64,000 bases of DNA from Colocasia esculenta (GCA_014218235.1 CM024760.1:145839245-145903244); one strand, 5' to 3'; positions 10,441-23,336 are shown, counted from the first letter of the stretch. The notes: a model not told the origin generated them from the letters alone. Numbers and translations are program-made.

Positions 10441-11946
10441 CTACATTTCCAAATCACTCCCCTTCTGTTGAAAATTCCAGTAGTTGTAGCTCAAGTCTAG
10501 GCAAGGGTAGTAGCGAACTAGGGGTAGTATCCAAAAAGAAGTCCAAGGGTAGGAGGGTCCCACACCGCTTCTTAGCAGACCTAGCCCGTAGGTGCAAGGC
10601 CTGCTTAGCAATTCCAGAATTCATAGAAGAGCCTTTGCAGTTGCTAGAGCTGGAAAATGAGCAATCTGTGTGCTTCATTGACGATGTGTTTGGCAATCTA
10701 TGAGATCATGGACGAGGATGACCCGATTGAGGAAGGTGACGAAGAGTTTGAGGACGAGGACGACGCGTTCGCAAAAGGATTGAAGAAATTTGACGAACCG
10801 TCGACTGCAGTAGAGGAAATCACCAAGGAAGTCAATCTGGGAACCGAGGAAGAACCTAGGACCGTCCTCATAAGCGGCAGTCTGTCACCAGAAGAAGAGG
10901 AGGCGATCATTGAGGTTCTCAGAGAATATAATGACACGTTCGCATGGAGCTACGAGGATATGCCAGGCTTGGATCCCACGCTAGTTGAACATCATCTTAC
11001 TCTTAAGCCAGGTTCCGTCGCCATTAAGCAGCGGTTAAGGTGTTTCCACCCTCAGTTGGCTTTGAAAATGAAGAGTGAAGTCGACCAGCTCCACAAAGCT
11101 AGGTTTATTAGAGTCGTACTTTATCCTAATTGGATGGCAAACATCGTCCCGATCATGAAGAAAGATGGAAGAGTTAGAATTTGCATCGATTTCTGGGACC
11201 TTAACCGTGCGTGTCCTAACGATGACTTCCCATTGCCTCATTTGGACGTGCTCATAGACAACACGGCTGGGTATGAGACCCACTCCTTCATGGACGGCTT
11301 CTCAGGGTATAATCAGATTAAGCTGGCTGAGGAAGACCAGGAAAAGACTTCATTCACTACGCCTTGGGGAACTTATTGCTATGTGGTCATGCCATTTGGA
11401 CTCAAGAATGCTGGAGCCACTTATCAAAGGGCTATGATGGCTATATTCCATGACATGATCCACATATTCATCGAGGTGTATATGGATGACCTGATGGTTA
11501 AATCAAAAACTTTGGCTGAGCATCCCGGGGTTCTATCTAAAGTATTGCAAAGATCAAGAGAATATCATTTGAAGATGAATCCCAAGAAGTGCGTATTCGG
11601 TGTGTCATCGGGTAAGCTCCTAGGTTTCATCGTGAGCAAGAGGGGTATCGAGTTCGATCCCAACAAGGCGAAGGCAATAAGAGAAATGCCCCCTCCCAAG
11701 AATTTGAAGGAGCTTCGAGGATTAATTGGGAGGTTGCAGTTTATCCACCGATTCGTCTCCCAACATTCACAAAGGTGTAGACCCTTCTACGACCTCACCA
11801 AGTCGGGAGCCGAATTCCGTTGGGATGAGAAGTGTCGGGCGGCTTTTGACGGGCTTAAGGATTATTTGACTAGTCCGCCAGTCTTGAGGCCGCCAACTCC
11901 AGGCAAACCACTCATTCTTTATGTATCTATCCTGGAAGACTCAGTA
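10441..11946 (+). pseudogene. Tat-type reverse transcriptase (copy 2)
   Basis: Coding similarity to copy 1 starts at a basic block (KKKSKGRRVPHRFL, about 10530), crosses a one-base frameshift near 10693 and continues from 10657 in frame. An acidic stretch (EEGDEEFEDEDD) is followed by RT: RICIDFWDLNRACPNDDFP, SFMDGFSGYNQI, MPFGLKNAGATYQRAM and YMDD at 11479-11490. A one-base loss near 11949 (GTAGGG-CTGTCC) shifts the frame at the RT/RNase H junction. The catalytic motif is intact but the frameshifts rule out one polyprotein. Confidence 0.88.
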
Positions 11947-11949
11947 GGG

Positions 11950-14166
11950 CTGTCCTCACGCAAATGGATGAAGAAGGCAAGGAAAGGGCAGCATACTACC
12001 TGTCTAAACTTCTCAACCCCTACGAGCAGTGGTACACAACAATGGAGAAAACCTGTGCCGCGCTCGTGTGGGTGGTGCAGAAACTGAAGCACTACTTCCT
12101 AGCTCACGAGGTTCACCTCATTGCCCGTATGAATCCTATCAAATTCCTCCTTGAAAAATATGTTCTTACTGATAGGCTAGCTCACTGGCAAAGCTTTCTG
12201 TCTCAGTTCGACATCACTTACGTTCAGCAGAAATCAATCAAGGGCTATGCGATAGCGGAGCACCTCGCCCATCATCCTCTCCCTCGATTCGATCCTGTCT
12301 GTTCAGAGTTTCCAGATGAGGAATTAATGTCCCTTAGACAATCTAATCCTATGTGGACGTTGTATTTCGACGGAGCTATGAACTCTCATGGAAAGGGTGT
12401 TGGAATTGTTCTCCTATCACCTGAGGGTGTCACCTTCCCAAAGGCTTACAAACTAGAATTCCTAGCTACCAACAACATTGCCGAATATGAAGCTCTGATA
12501 GCTGGTCTAGAGTATGCCCACTTCTATGGTGTCACCCATCTGCGGATTGTAGGTGATAGTCAGCTTGTTTTGTGCCAGGTGCTCACCAAGTACGAAACTC
12601 ATGATCCTAAGCTCAAGCCGTATCAAGAGCTCGCCTCAGCCTATGCTAAGCTATTCTCTAAACTTGTTTTCGTCCACATCCCTCATCATCAGAATCTTCT
12701 AGCAGATGCCCTTGCTACTGTTGGTGCCACTTTGGACATGAATTATCATGGGGATTTCACCGGTATTTAGTTTGAGGGCCGCCGAACCCTTGTCACCCGA
12801 GATCCCATGTTCATCTGGGCCAATGATAAGCCTTAAGGGATGCAGAAAGAAGAAGCAAGACCGAAGTCTTGCTGTTAGAGCTAGAAGAGGAATTAAATGA
12901 TGAGGAGAAGCCGTGGTACTATGAGATAGCTCGGTATTGCAAAGACCAGTCGTACCCTGAGGAAGCAACAGCAGAAGAGAAAAAGCTGATTAGGAGACTA
13001 GCCCATAACTATACCTTGGTTGGAAACACAGTTTATAAAAGAGGATTTTCCAGTATTTTGCTTAGATGTCTGGATGAAGATGAAGCTTCAAGAGTTGTTG
13101 AGGAGGCCCATTCAGGTGTCTGCGGTGGCCATGTGAATAGTCAGATGCTAGCTAAGAAGATTCTTAGGCTAGGGTTCTATTAGCCCACTCTAGAAGATGA
13201 CTGCTCTATCTTCGTTCGTCGGTGTGTCAAGTGCCAACTGCACGCTGACAAAATCCATTCTCCACCCTCTTCGCTTCACCCGATATCCTCCCCATGGCCT
13301 TTCGCTATGTGGGCTTTTGACGTCATTGGACCCCTTGGTGATCCCAACTCCCAGAACAAGGTCAAATCGTACATCCTTATAGCTACGGAGTACTTCACCA
13401 AGTGGGCAGAAGCCGAAGCATACGCGGAGGTCAAGGCAACAACTGTTTGCAAGTTTATCATAAAGAACATCATCACCAGGTTTGGCATTCCGGACACCAT
13501 CATCACCGACAACGGGCCTCAATTCATCTCTCAAGAATTGCGCAACCTCTGCGGCAGGTATAAGATTGCATTGCATCATTCATCTCCTTACTATCTGCAA
13601 GGCAATGGCCAAGCAGAGGCCACTAATAAAACCTTGATTAAAATTATTAAGAAAACATGTGAGGCTAACAGATTCTCGGACTTGCCAGGAAAGCTTACAG
13701 AAGCTCTATGGGCCTACCGCACTTCAGTCCATACTCCTACAGGGCAAACACCCTTTGCCCTCACTTACGGAATGGAGGCAGTAGTACCAAATTCTCATCC
13801 CTCGTTAAGGATCCAGCTTGACAAGGACTTGTCAATTGATGAGCGGCACGAATCGTTCCTAGCACAACTGGAACTCCTAGACGAGAAGCGTCTGGTCGCC
13901 GCAGAACATGCGAAAGTCTATCAAAATAGACTCGCACGTTTTCATCAAAAGAAGGTTATTGAGAGAAAATTCAAGGTTGGCGAAATGGTGGTCAAAAGAA
14001 TCTTTGTAAAAACCGGAGGTCCTCGGTCAAAACTTCAACCAAACTGGGAAGGGGCGTTTGTAATCAAAGAGGTAAGTCCAGGCAACGCATATATGTTGGT
14101 CAACGCGGAAGTGAGGAGCTCTTTCACCCTTGGAATGGACTTTACCTTAAGAAATACTACCCTTAA
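11950..14166 (+). pseudogene. Tat-type RNase H, second RNase H and integrase (copy 2)
   Basis: RNase H resumes at about 11964 (GKERAAYYLSKLLNPYEQ), then the second RNase H (YFDGAMNSHGKGVG, AEYEALIAGLEYAHF, GDSQLVLCQ, NLLADALA) ends at TAG 12768-12770. After a spacer and frame change, the integrase finger (HSGVCGGHVN) begins at 12869; a Trp codon has become TAG at 13181-13183 in the same frame. The core has FDVIGPLG, TDNGPQF and GQAEATNK (D, D, E all present), and the C-terminus WAYRTSVHTPTGQTPF and YGMEAV. A frameshift near 14110 hides the ancestral C-terminus, which matches copy 1 and ends at TAA 14164-14166. At least four lesions make this copy non-functional. Confidence 0.88.
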
Positions 14167-14520
14167 TTTTGGCTCTTTGTGGCACAAGGACTCCGCACTG
14201 AAAGGAGGTCATCCCAAATTCACCCTGATTCCTGATGGTTGGCCAGAGGTGTCGACACTCGCACACAAACACGCCTACCCTCGAGAACTAGAAGTGCACA
14301 GTCCAAGAGAGATCAATGTCAAGCTAAGGTCCCAAGGCATTATCCATTCCCTCCCTTTCTTTTCGGTCTGCCAATAGACAAGGGAATCTGAGAGGTTGAC
14401 CTCACGAATTCGTCCAAAACTCAGCAGGCACAGGTCAAGGCAAAGGGAAAAAAAGAAAGGAAAACCAGTGTCAAATCTAAACCAAAAGAGCCACAAAACA
14501 AGCAAATCAAATTAATAAAA
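14167..14520 (+). other. 3' non-coding region of Tat copy 2
   Basis: No gene is recognised. It follows the ancestral integrase stop and leads into a 60-bp duplication. Confidence 0.5.
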
Positions 14521-14640
14521 GCACGAGAAGAGTAGCAAAGTCTCCGCAGGGATCCAAATGGACCTGGACGTAAGCGTACAGCACGACAAGAGTGGCAAAG
14601 TCCCCGCAGGGATCCAAATAGACCTGGACGTAAGCGTGCT
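14521..14640 (+). repeat. Exact-length 60-bp tandem duplication
   Basis: 14521-14580 and 14581-14640 are head-to-tail copies; each begins GCACGA and contains GCAGGGATCCAAAT and GACCTGGACGTAAGCGT. They differ at a handful of sites. The array is in the 3' region of Tat copy 2 and has no counterpart seen in copy 1. Confidence 0.93.
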
Positions 14641-14997
14641 AAACCCCATAAGCCTGAAAAAGACCGGAATCCGCTAAGTCTAGGATAAAGAAGTGAACAT
14701 CCCCCAAGTCCCCAAGTCTACTGGCAGACTTCCTAAATATCTCTTCCCTCCTACTCTTCGGGTATGCCTTAAGGATCCAGATAAGACAACGATCAATTAA
14801 GGAGGATGTTGCCGAAGGCAACCCTGGGTAAAGGCACCACTTAAGCACGTCCCATCACTGGCTAACGCATCCAAGAGTCACCAACAAATTCTTAGTGACA
14901 GCCAAGTAATTGAGGGGTCCAAATGCCACAAACTTCGAAAACTAAGCAATTTCCCTTCATTCCACCCGCCTTTTTAAAAAGGATCACGCTAGGCCGT

Positions 14998-15410
14998 GGT
15001 AAATATTTCCAAAACCCAAAAAAATCATATATTCCCAAAACAAACGAAATCATATATTTCCAAAAAAAATCATATATTCCCAAAACAAAACAAAAATTCG
15101 TATATTCCTAAAACAAAAAAATCATATATTTCAAAAAAAATCATATATTTCCAAAACCCAAAAAAATCATATATTCCCAAAACCAAAAAATATCGTATAT
15201 TCCCAAAACAAAAAAAATCATATATTTCCAAAAAAAATCATATATTCCCAAAACAAAAATCATATATTTTTAAAAAAAAAATCATATATTTCCAAAACCA
15301 AAAGAATCATATATTCTAAATCCAAAAATCATATATTTCCAAAACCCAAAAAAAAATCATGTATTTCAAAATCCAAGAAAATTCAGATATTTTCAAAACA
15401 TCTAAAGAAA
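14998..15410 (+). repeat. A-rich TCATATATT minisatellite in the 3' region of Tat copy 2
   Basis: About 15 imperfect units of AAAATCATATATTYCCAAAA, 20-29 bp each. It is in the same position as the 27-bp array of copy 1 (pol stop, A-rich array, stem-loop) but with another unit sequence. This is the expected hypervariable 3' region of a Tat element. Confidence 0.9.
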
Positions 15411-15573
15411 TCATTTCTGCTTACAGCATGTATGTTCATCCTTGTAAATTCTGACTGACTTCTACCTACTTGTATATTGTACACATTCATCTCTTTCTCG
15501 CATATGTAAATACTTGGCATTCATCTCTTGCGTATCATCATTTTACTTATCTTATGCCTTGTTTGAGTAAAGA

Positions 15574-15629
15574 CTCAGCCCCTTGACAAATCTCATAGAT
15601 GAAGCGTTACTCGCATGCAAGGGGTTGAG
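15574..15629 (+). promoter_or_regulatory. Stem-loop in the Tat 3' region (copy 2)
   Basis: The arm ctcagccccttg (15574-15585) pairs with 15618-15629 over 12 bp with one G-U pair; the loop is 32 nt. It matches the copy 1 stem-loop in the GCCCCTTGACAAAT core, spacing and flanking TTTAACTTGTT. The pairing is kept although the outer stem sequence differs. Confidence 0.8.
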
Positions 15630-15945
15630 CCGGAACATACATTTAACTTGTTTATTGGATTGGTTTACAGGCACGCGAAGGAGAAGAATCAAATGTACAT
15701 ACGTATATACAGCCGAAAAGGGGAGGCCAACCCTAAGTACATCGCCATAAAATGCCCAAGTGGGCATACATCAAAAGGTAAAAAGGTACATATCATGATC
15801 AGCCTGGCCTAACACTCGCCACTGTCACCCGCAGGGTGGTCTCTCTCGCCTGAACACTCCACCGACCTCTGCTACTGGATACTCTCGGCCACACCGGGGT
15901 CCACTGTCGGGTGTGGGGCTGGAGGCCTCATGGAAGCGTGGGAAC

Positions 15946-18830
15946 CTATGGACGTCGCGACAAGACTCTCGCTGAAAAGGCTTCCCCGCCCCTGCTCTCG
16001 CACACGCTCGCGCCCACGCCGGTACCTGTCTTCGCCACCTGCCGCAGACGCTCGGCGATGCCCAAGCTCGTGCGCGCCTCCACTAGCTGCTGCGTCAACC
16101 GGTCACGCTCCTCCGACAGCTGCTACATCAACCGGTCACGCTCCTCCGCCCAGCGAGCCCTCTCCCTCTCACGATCCTCACGCTCCAAAGAAAGCCTCAT
16201 ATGTGCCTCCGCGGCCTCCTGGGGCAAGTCCCGGGGCTGAGTCGCCTGCGAACGTAGCTCCGACAGCTACTGGGACGCCTCAGGCAGCTTGGCATTGGTC
16301 TCCGTCTCCTGTGCGAGGGCGTCCTGGATCTCACCTGACTGCGAGAAGCAAGGCACAGGTAAGTACAAAAACACAATTCAATTCATGTATATACCTGGTC
16401 AAGACACTTACCCATGTAGCAAGGTCACGCTCCGTCTCCTCCGCTCTGGCCTTTGCCGCCGCCAACCGCGATCGGAGGGAAGTCACCTTCGGGTCGGGAA
16501 TGCTCCGAATCGAGGAAGCGCCACCGGTATCGGCGCCCTCTACAGATGCCCTAGCAGCACGTTGTGCACATTCCAATGCCAGATCAGCATATAGTAAGGT
16601 AAATAACAAAGGTATGATTTCCAAGGACTTACCAGCGTGTCTAGGTCTGCACGGGCCTCAGCCAATTGGGACTCCGTGCTCGCCAGCTAGGCATGGAGCT
16701 AATCAATCAACTCATCACGAGCGTCTTGCACAGGCATACAATTGTTAGAACAATGCATGTCATGTAAGAAAGGGTTTAGAGTTAAAGGATGCGTACCCAG
16801 ACCGGCCTTAGGAAGTCTCGGTCACCATACTCTTCCTGGAAGCAGCGGAGGTAGTCGAGACTGTCCACCGCGTCCGACTCCACCAGCTGGCCACCCTGCT
16901 GCCAGTCTGTGTACTGGTCTGGAAAACGAAGACGCCAGTCGACTGTCTTTGCCTTCCCCCGTGTCTTCCGGCCGATCCCCCGAGGCTCCTCCACCTCAAG
17001 CCATGCCTAGTGTAGGTATGAGCAGCCAACCGCAAGCGAAGCGGCTCGATCTCGTTCAGGCAATGGACCCACACGTCCCGCCTAAACCGAGATCGGCCAC
17101 TCTCCACCCATGGCTGGCCCTCGCCCCCCATGCCTGCGTAAGGCTCCCAAACCACCTGCATGCATTAAGTCAATCACATCACATTTCATGACATTTGTGT
17201 AATTGGAGGAAGCATGTGTGGCACGTACTAGGAGTGCCAGGAAGTCCCAGATGCCTCAGCGGAGGACCTCCAACTGGAAGAAGTACATGGCCATGGTCAC
17301 CCTCGGGAGACACCTCCGAGCAACGGGTACCGCGTCTAGCCGCACCTCAATCGCCCTGCCCAGGGGGAGGTAGTAGTAGCTCCACACCTGCATAACACGC
17401 ACCGGTCAGTCGCAATTATTTCTAAAAAATTCAATGCAAGTCAATCTAATGCAGGCTAATTAAGGGTAGTTGAACCTTCACACCTGTAAGAAGGGCGCAA
17501 AATCGCCCACTGTCGTCTCTCGCCCGGTACCAGCAGAGAGATCTGCTAAGGTGTGGGCCAGGTGGGCCGCACCCCACGCATAGCCACCCACTCTGTCCAA
17601 GTCCTCGAGTAGCTCCAGGAATCGGCAATGGATACTGTGACCCTTCGTGGTGAACAACATCTGGCCGAAGAAGAAAACTAGGAACCGTCGGAGGTCCCGG
17701 TCTACTTGGTCTCTGTCCTCGGGCTTCTGGCCGTACGCCGCACGCGCCAACCCCGCCGCTCGCTGCACAAACTCTTGCAGCATCTCCTCCGACCGCTGGC
17801 GCACTCCAGCCAGCCCCAGGGTCTCCAGAAGGGCAACGCACCCCACCATCCTCCTGTCTCTGGTCTCATCTCCGTGGGGCTCTAAACCTAGGAGATTCTG
17901 AGCGTGATCGGTGTAGTCGGCGTACGTCACGCCACTCACCGCCTCCCCGTCAACTCGTAACCCGGTGATCCGGGTCACGTCCTCCAGGCTTGGGACCATA
18001 TGGCCCCATGGGAATAGGAAAGTCCTACTAGTCTTGTCCCACCTCTCCCTCAGAACCTGGATCAGGGAGGGTCCACGAAGAAGGGCTTGATCTCCAAGAT
18101 TGGCCCGAAACCCATCCCTCGGACCCTCTCTCTCTGGAAGTCCGAGAGCCCCTGATATGCTCCCAGGACGAGAGGCCACATGGTCCTCGCCTTCATCACT
18201 CCCTACAATGCATAAACAAATCAAGCATAAGTCCCAACATCAAGGAATAACCATGCAATGAGAAACAAGCAACCTTCGGATAGCCTTTGAAAAGCGTCCA
18301 AAGCAGGGGCGCATTTCAATTCCCATTTTGCGCCCGGTTTGGGGTGCATTTCATCCCCCAATTCGTGCTCGCCAGCCGGCCGCATTTCATTCATCATTTT
18401 CGCACCCTCATAATGGCCGCATTTCGAAGAGCAGATCGCATCCCCTGCTTTGGATGCGGTTCGCACCCTCCTCTTTCCCGGCGACGACCGCCTACCCTTC
18501 CTTCTCCTTTCTACCCAGAAACAAGAGAGAAAGGGAGGGGCTTACCATTTCCGACCGAGGGGTGATTTCCCGGCCGTACTGTCCCCACCGGCGCTCCTCC
18601 CAGTCTTCCTCCGGCACTACCTCGTCGTCCTCCTCCTCCTCATCTTCCTCCGCCATTTCCGCCGGCGCCGCCTCCTCCGGAAGGATCAAGGCGAGCTCGC
18701 CCGGTGCCGCCTCAAGCTCCGCAATCTTCTCTGACGTTTCCCCCATCGCCGGCATGGCCACTACCGCAGTCGTCGTTGCATCTGCGGTCACCACCGCCAC
18801 TGTCTCCTCCGACACCCCTTTCTCCTCCAC
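15946..18830 (-). pseudogene. Antisense plant-mobile-domain / coiled-coil gene carried by Tat copy 2
   Basis: The gene runs opposite to pol. By splice signals the exons are: 18830-18546 (likely ATG 18755; acidic), 18202-17484, 17387-17229, 17155-16797, 16724-16633, about 16590-16412, 16338-15946. Exon 1 ends ATG|GTAAG and exon 2 opens after TTGTAG, both phase 0; exons 2-3 and 3-4 also join in phase 0. Exon 2 holds the plant mobile domain (aminotransferase-like PMD family): LIQVLRERWD then FPWGHMVPSLEDVTRITGL. Exons 5-7 encode a coiled coil with an 11-residue repeat (EERDRLTQQL, 33-bp period near 16086-16152). Decay: one-base loss near 18070, TGA 17258-17256, frameshifts in exons 4 and 5, a lost acceptor at exon 6, and TAG at 16269 and 16125. 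Known family roles are silencing and genome stability; here it is probably element-borne. Confidence 0.75.
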
Positions 18831-18987
18831 CTACCGAAAACCTACAGATAATAAATGTTGGAAGACAAACAAGTCAAATGTTTCTTAACTGTCGATCGTG
18901 CATGCACCTACGACAACAATTCAAATGAATACATATGAAATATAAAAGATCGTCGAAATGTGAATAAATTGAGACATAGGAATATAC

Positions 18988-21900
18988 CTCTCAAATGGAT
19001 ACATCCATCGAAATTGTACTGGTCCTCCGACTCTAGCCTCATATGGCAAATGGATGATGAGGTGCTCCATTGAAACAAAGAATGCTGGAGGAAATATCTT
19101 CTTTAATTTACAGACTGTCTGTACTATATTTTGCTCGATATTTTGCAAGGCATGAAGTCTGAGTTCTGATGCACATAAAATCCTAAAGAATTGACTCAGC
19201 TCAGTCATTGCTCCCCATATCTACTTTGGCAACAACTCACGAAAAGCAATTGAAATCAATCTTTGCATGAAAACATGATAGTCATAACTCTTCATTCTGT
19301 ATATTTTTCCCTCGTTGACATTTGCACAACGGGCTATATTTGAGACATATCCATCCGGAAATCTCAATTCTTTCAACCATTGACACACTTCCTTAATCTG
19401 TCTGGCCCCAAGCACATATGAAGCTTTAGGTTGAACCACTTTTCCTCTAACATGCTGCAGTTCTAGTTTTGGACGTCTGCAAAATACTTTTAAATCCATT
19501 CGTGCCTTGACGTTATCCTTCGTTTTGCCTTTGACGTTCATAACTGTGTTGAACACATTATCAAAAATATTCTTCTCTATATGCATGACGTCTAGGTTAT
19601 GTCGTATCAAAAGTGTTGACCAATAAGGCAATTCCCAAAAGATGCTTTGCATCACCCAATTGTGATCCTTCCCAAACCTTGGGATTTGTCGGGTACTACC
19701 AGCTAGTTGTGATACAGTCGGTAAGTTCTGGACCCGCCTCACCATGTTTCCACCAGACACCCATTCCATATCTATCTCATCCATCACAATTGTGTTTTTC
19801 ATAAATGAATCCTTCTGCTTTCGGAAAAGGATGGTCACTCGGTAGAAACCGATGATGACAATTGAACTAACATGCTTTTCCCCCAGATTTCAACCCGAAT
19901 GATTTAGAATCCTCCATACAATAAGGAGATGCCAACCTCCCATGTGTGCTCCATCCGGATAACATGTCGTATGCTGAAAAGTCACTTATTGTCCACATTA
20001 ATGTAGCCTTCAGATTGAAACTCTGTTTTCTGGATGCATCATAAGAGAGAACCCCATCTAACCATAACAATTTCAGCTCATCAATCAACAATCTGAGATA
20101 TATGTCTATAATTTTTCCTGGACTTTTTGGACTAGGAATCAGCAATGAAAGGAAGAGATTCTCACGCTTCATGCACATGCCTGGCGGAAGGTTGTACAGT
20201 GTTAGGAATACTGGCCAACATGAGTAAGATGCCACCATGCCTCCGAATAGATTGAAGCCATTTGTGCATAAACCCAGCCGCACGTTGTGTGGATCCCTTG
20301 AGAAGTAAGGATGAGTACGGCTAAAATGAGCCCAAGCTTCGCCATTGTCAGGATGATTGATTTCACCATCAACACAATAGACTCTTTCCGCATGCCAAGT
20401 CATATGTCTAGCTGTCTTCAGGGACATGAACAACTGCTGCAATCTGGGTGTGACCGGAAAGTACCACAATGACTTATATGGAACATCCTTCTGCTTTGAC
20501 TTGTCTCCTCTCTTAGGCATGAATCTATCATGCTTATAGATACAATATGATGTCTTATCTGCATCATCCTTGTAGTACAACATACAATGATTATGACATG
20601 CATCAATTTTCATAACACCAAGCCCCAGATCATTCACCATCTTCTTCGCACGGTAAAAATCATCGGGCAACCTCTCTAATTGAGGAAGCATACTCTTGAC
20701 AAGTAAGAGAAGTCGGTCAAAACAACTCTCGCTCATATGAAATTCAGACTTCAAATTCAGTATGTAAGGCCCCCTCTTTAGCTTGGCCGAGGAGGGCTTC
20801 ATCGCCAAATTTGATCTTCTGAGGTTTTTCTAAAGCCAAATAACTTAGGGGTTTCATCCCTAGACATGTCCCCTAGAGTTTAGGTATTTTTGCATGTTTT
20901 AAAATTGTGTCCTGGACCCCCAAATTCTATGTTTTTCCATGGTCGGTCTGCACTTTTCTACAGACGGGAGGTTGACAGCAACCTTGTTGCCGCCAAGTTC
21001 ATGAGTTGACGGCAATCGATTGTGCCGTTAACCCATTCTGACGGCAAGAACCTTGTCATCAAGTTCATCTGTTTTTCTCTGAACAATGGTTTTGATCTGT
21101 GTGATGTGATTTTCGAGATTTCTGGATGTCTGTACATGTTGTAAAAATTTTAGATGTTCAGGTATTGTCTTAGGGTCAAACCATAAATTTCTGTCAAATT
21201 CCTGATCATGCTTTCATTTAATATAATTTATGTTATGGAGAAATATGCATGATTTGATAGGATTAAATTTTGAATAAATAGAATTGATGTAGGAAATTAT
21301 TTCAGAAACTTTTCATGATCTTAGGGCTACTGTTTACATGTTTTAAACTATGAGAACCGACTGTTTAATGTCTATCAAGTTAGAATGTAATATCTTGCTA
21401 AATGTGCATAAAATCTCTATTAAATGTTAAAAATAGAGTTACTGTCATGAAAATTCTGAAAAACTAGCCATATGATATGTTCCATGCGTAGGGTTTGTGG
21501 TTAAAGTGTGGGACTATTTTGATAACTGTACATACCGTTTACAATTAAAAAAGGTGTTGAAGCCATATTAAGCATGATTGTTTAAGAAGATGTATTTTCA
21601 ATGATTAGCAGCATGTTTAGGCACTGTTATGCATGAATTAACACTGTTAGGTTCTGTAAACTGAAGTATATGTATTTAAATAATTTGCATGTTAATGGAC
21701 CAAATAGTATATGTAAATGATGTTAATCATGTGATTAATTGAAGTAATGTGTTTATGTAAAATATGTGTCGAAATTGACACTGCTACCATACAAGGCTGT
21801 TGAGCCGTACTGTAGAAAAGTCCCTATGGGAAGGCTCAATGTATATGTGATATCCTGTGGGCATTAGGATGAAATCCTGGAGGTGGACAAGTACCACTGG

Positions 21901-23336
21901 TTAGGGTGGAGAGGGCTTCTCCCGGTTCTGCGCAGTTACCAAGATTCGTCACTATAATGCCTAGGTGACGGGTATGTGTTATGTGTTATGTGTGTCCTTC
22001 TTATTGGTGGTTCGGACTATGTGTCATGGTAATTAATGTGTAAAAGTGTGAAACATGTGTAAATGTGCAAAGTGATCATGTGGAAGTGATGTGTTAATAT
22101 GTTACTATGTGAAGTGATGTGAAACCATGTGAATATGTATTATTTATGTTAAATAGCAAGAAAAGATGTGATTATGAGATATAAAAGCATGTGAATAGTG
22201 TTAGATATCATGCTAGGTTGTTAGTAACCATGTACTTATTCCATGATCTATTTGTTTAGACATATGGAATGATAGGAATTGAAATTGACACCATGAATTA
22301 AGTTAAAGACCATGTGTAGAAAGCATGTTATAGATTATGCATATGTATTTGTTTCATTTGACATAAACCATGTGCCAACTTCTCTTATTGTTAAAGGAAT
22401 AGCATGTCATGTGATATGTGTAAGGATGTGCCAATGAGTTGCTTGCTGGGTCTTTGTGAAGACTCATACTTGCTTTAACATATAGGTAAGACAGGTGTCC
22501 TCGTGTTAGAGGAGGACATTGTGAGGAGCGACTCCGAGCGAGAGGAGTAGCAGAGTTTGTGGAGGACGATTTGATAGCTTGTACTTTCATTTACTAGTAT
22601 GTGGACAATGGTGATATGTTATGGACTTGTATAATTGTGGACTTCGATTTATTTTCTTGCTACTATATAGACTGTGGAATGTGTGAATGATGATGGAATA
22701 AGATTATCTTTCATTTCCGCTGTACTTTCTTTTGTTATTTATGTACATCTCGTCCTACTGTGTTGTGTTGGGTACATATCCCACTGTGACGACGCACTTT
22801 ATATCGATGTGGATTGGTATAATCGTACCGGTATAAAGAGGGTCGTTACACAGTAGCTGCGACACAGCAGACAACCGTGTATGTTTCTCACAACCATCCC
22901 ATAATGGCTCATCAGCATCTCGAAGTAACTGATAAAATCTCTGAGCTGTATTATTCGACACTTCTTCATTTGTTTGGTCATCATGAATATTGAACTCCGG
23001 ACAAGCAGCATCGACAACCATGTCTATGTATGTACTTGTGGACGAAAAGTTGGCCGGTTCATATGACTACATGTTAAACTCACCATGAGACGACCATAAC
23101 TCATAATGGGCAACAAATCCTCTCGTATACAAATGATGCTGCACATCCCATGTCGATATTCACTTTCTGTTCTTACAAGCCGAACACGGACATCAGATGT
23201 TACCCATCGGATCAACTGCTACTGATGAATTCCTCAATGCAAACCGAATGAAACTGTCAACTCCTTCTTTAAACTCCTCTGTCACAACTCCATTAACTAT
23301 TCCACGGTACATCCATGACCGATTCTCATACGACAT
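18988..23336 (-). pseudogene. tnp2: CACTA transposase (TNP2 / Transposase_21 with DUF4218), interrupted
   Basis: Start ATG at 23336-23334 (MSYENRSWMYRG). One frame runs to 22856 with stops TGA 23195, TGA 23162 and TAG 23069, through a Cys-rich N-terminus (CPCSACKNRK) and FYQLLRDADEPLWDGC. The solo LTR then splits a Leu-Leu pair; coding resumes in frame from 20762 (LKSEFHMSESCFDRLL) through the Transposase_21 core (MTWHAERVY, NVRLGLCTNGFNLFG, YNLPPGMCMK) to a TAG at 19869-19867 where a Trp is expected. A one-base change near 19832 follows, then the region with HNLDVMHIEKNIFDNV. Another TAG at 19223-19221 precedes the DUF4218 motif HLPYEARVGGPVQFRWMYPF. The last exon ends at GAGAG|GTATATT (18988). 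Later exons are absent. Confidence 0.9.
20763..22850 (+). mobile_element. Solo LTR (2,088 bp) inserted in the CACTA-1 transposase gene
   Basis: It begins TGTAAGGCCCCC and ends GGGTCGTTACA, the TG...CA form with a short inverted terminus. Perfect 5-bp target duplications CAGTA flank it at 20758-20762 and 22851-22855. Removing the insert and one duplication restores the transposase reading frame exactly. No internal coding region, PBS or second LTR is seen, so it is a solo LTR. The termini resemble LTRs of Tekay/Del-type chromoviruses; a splice-donor-like GTAAGACAG after 22480 favours plus orientation. Family assignment is tentative. Confidence 0.9.

Noticed and set aside
15930..17400. Plus-strand ORFs (272, 149 and others) as genes
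   Set aside because: They are shadows of the GC-rich antisense coiled-coil/mobile-domain exons, which show splice signals and family motifs on the minus strand.
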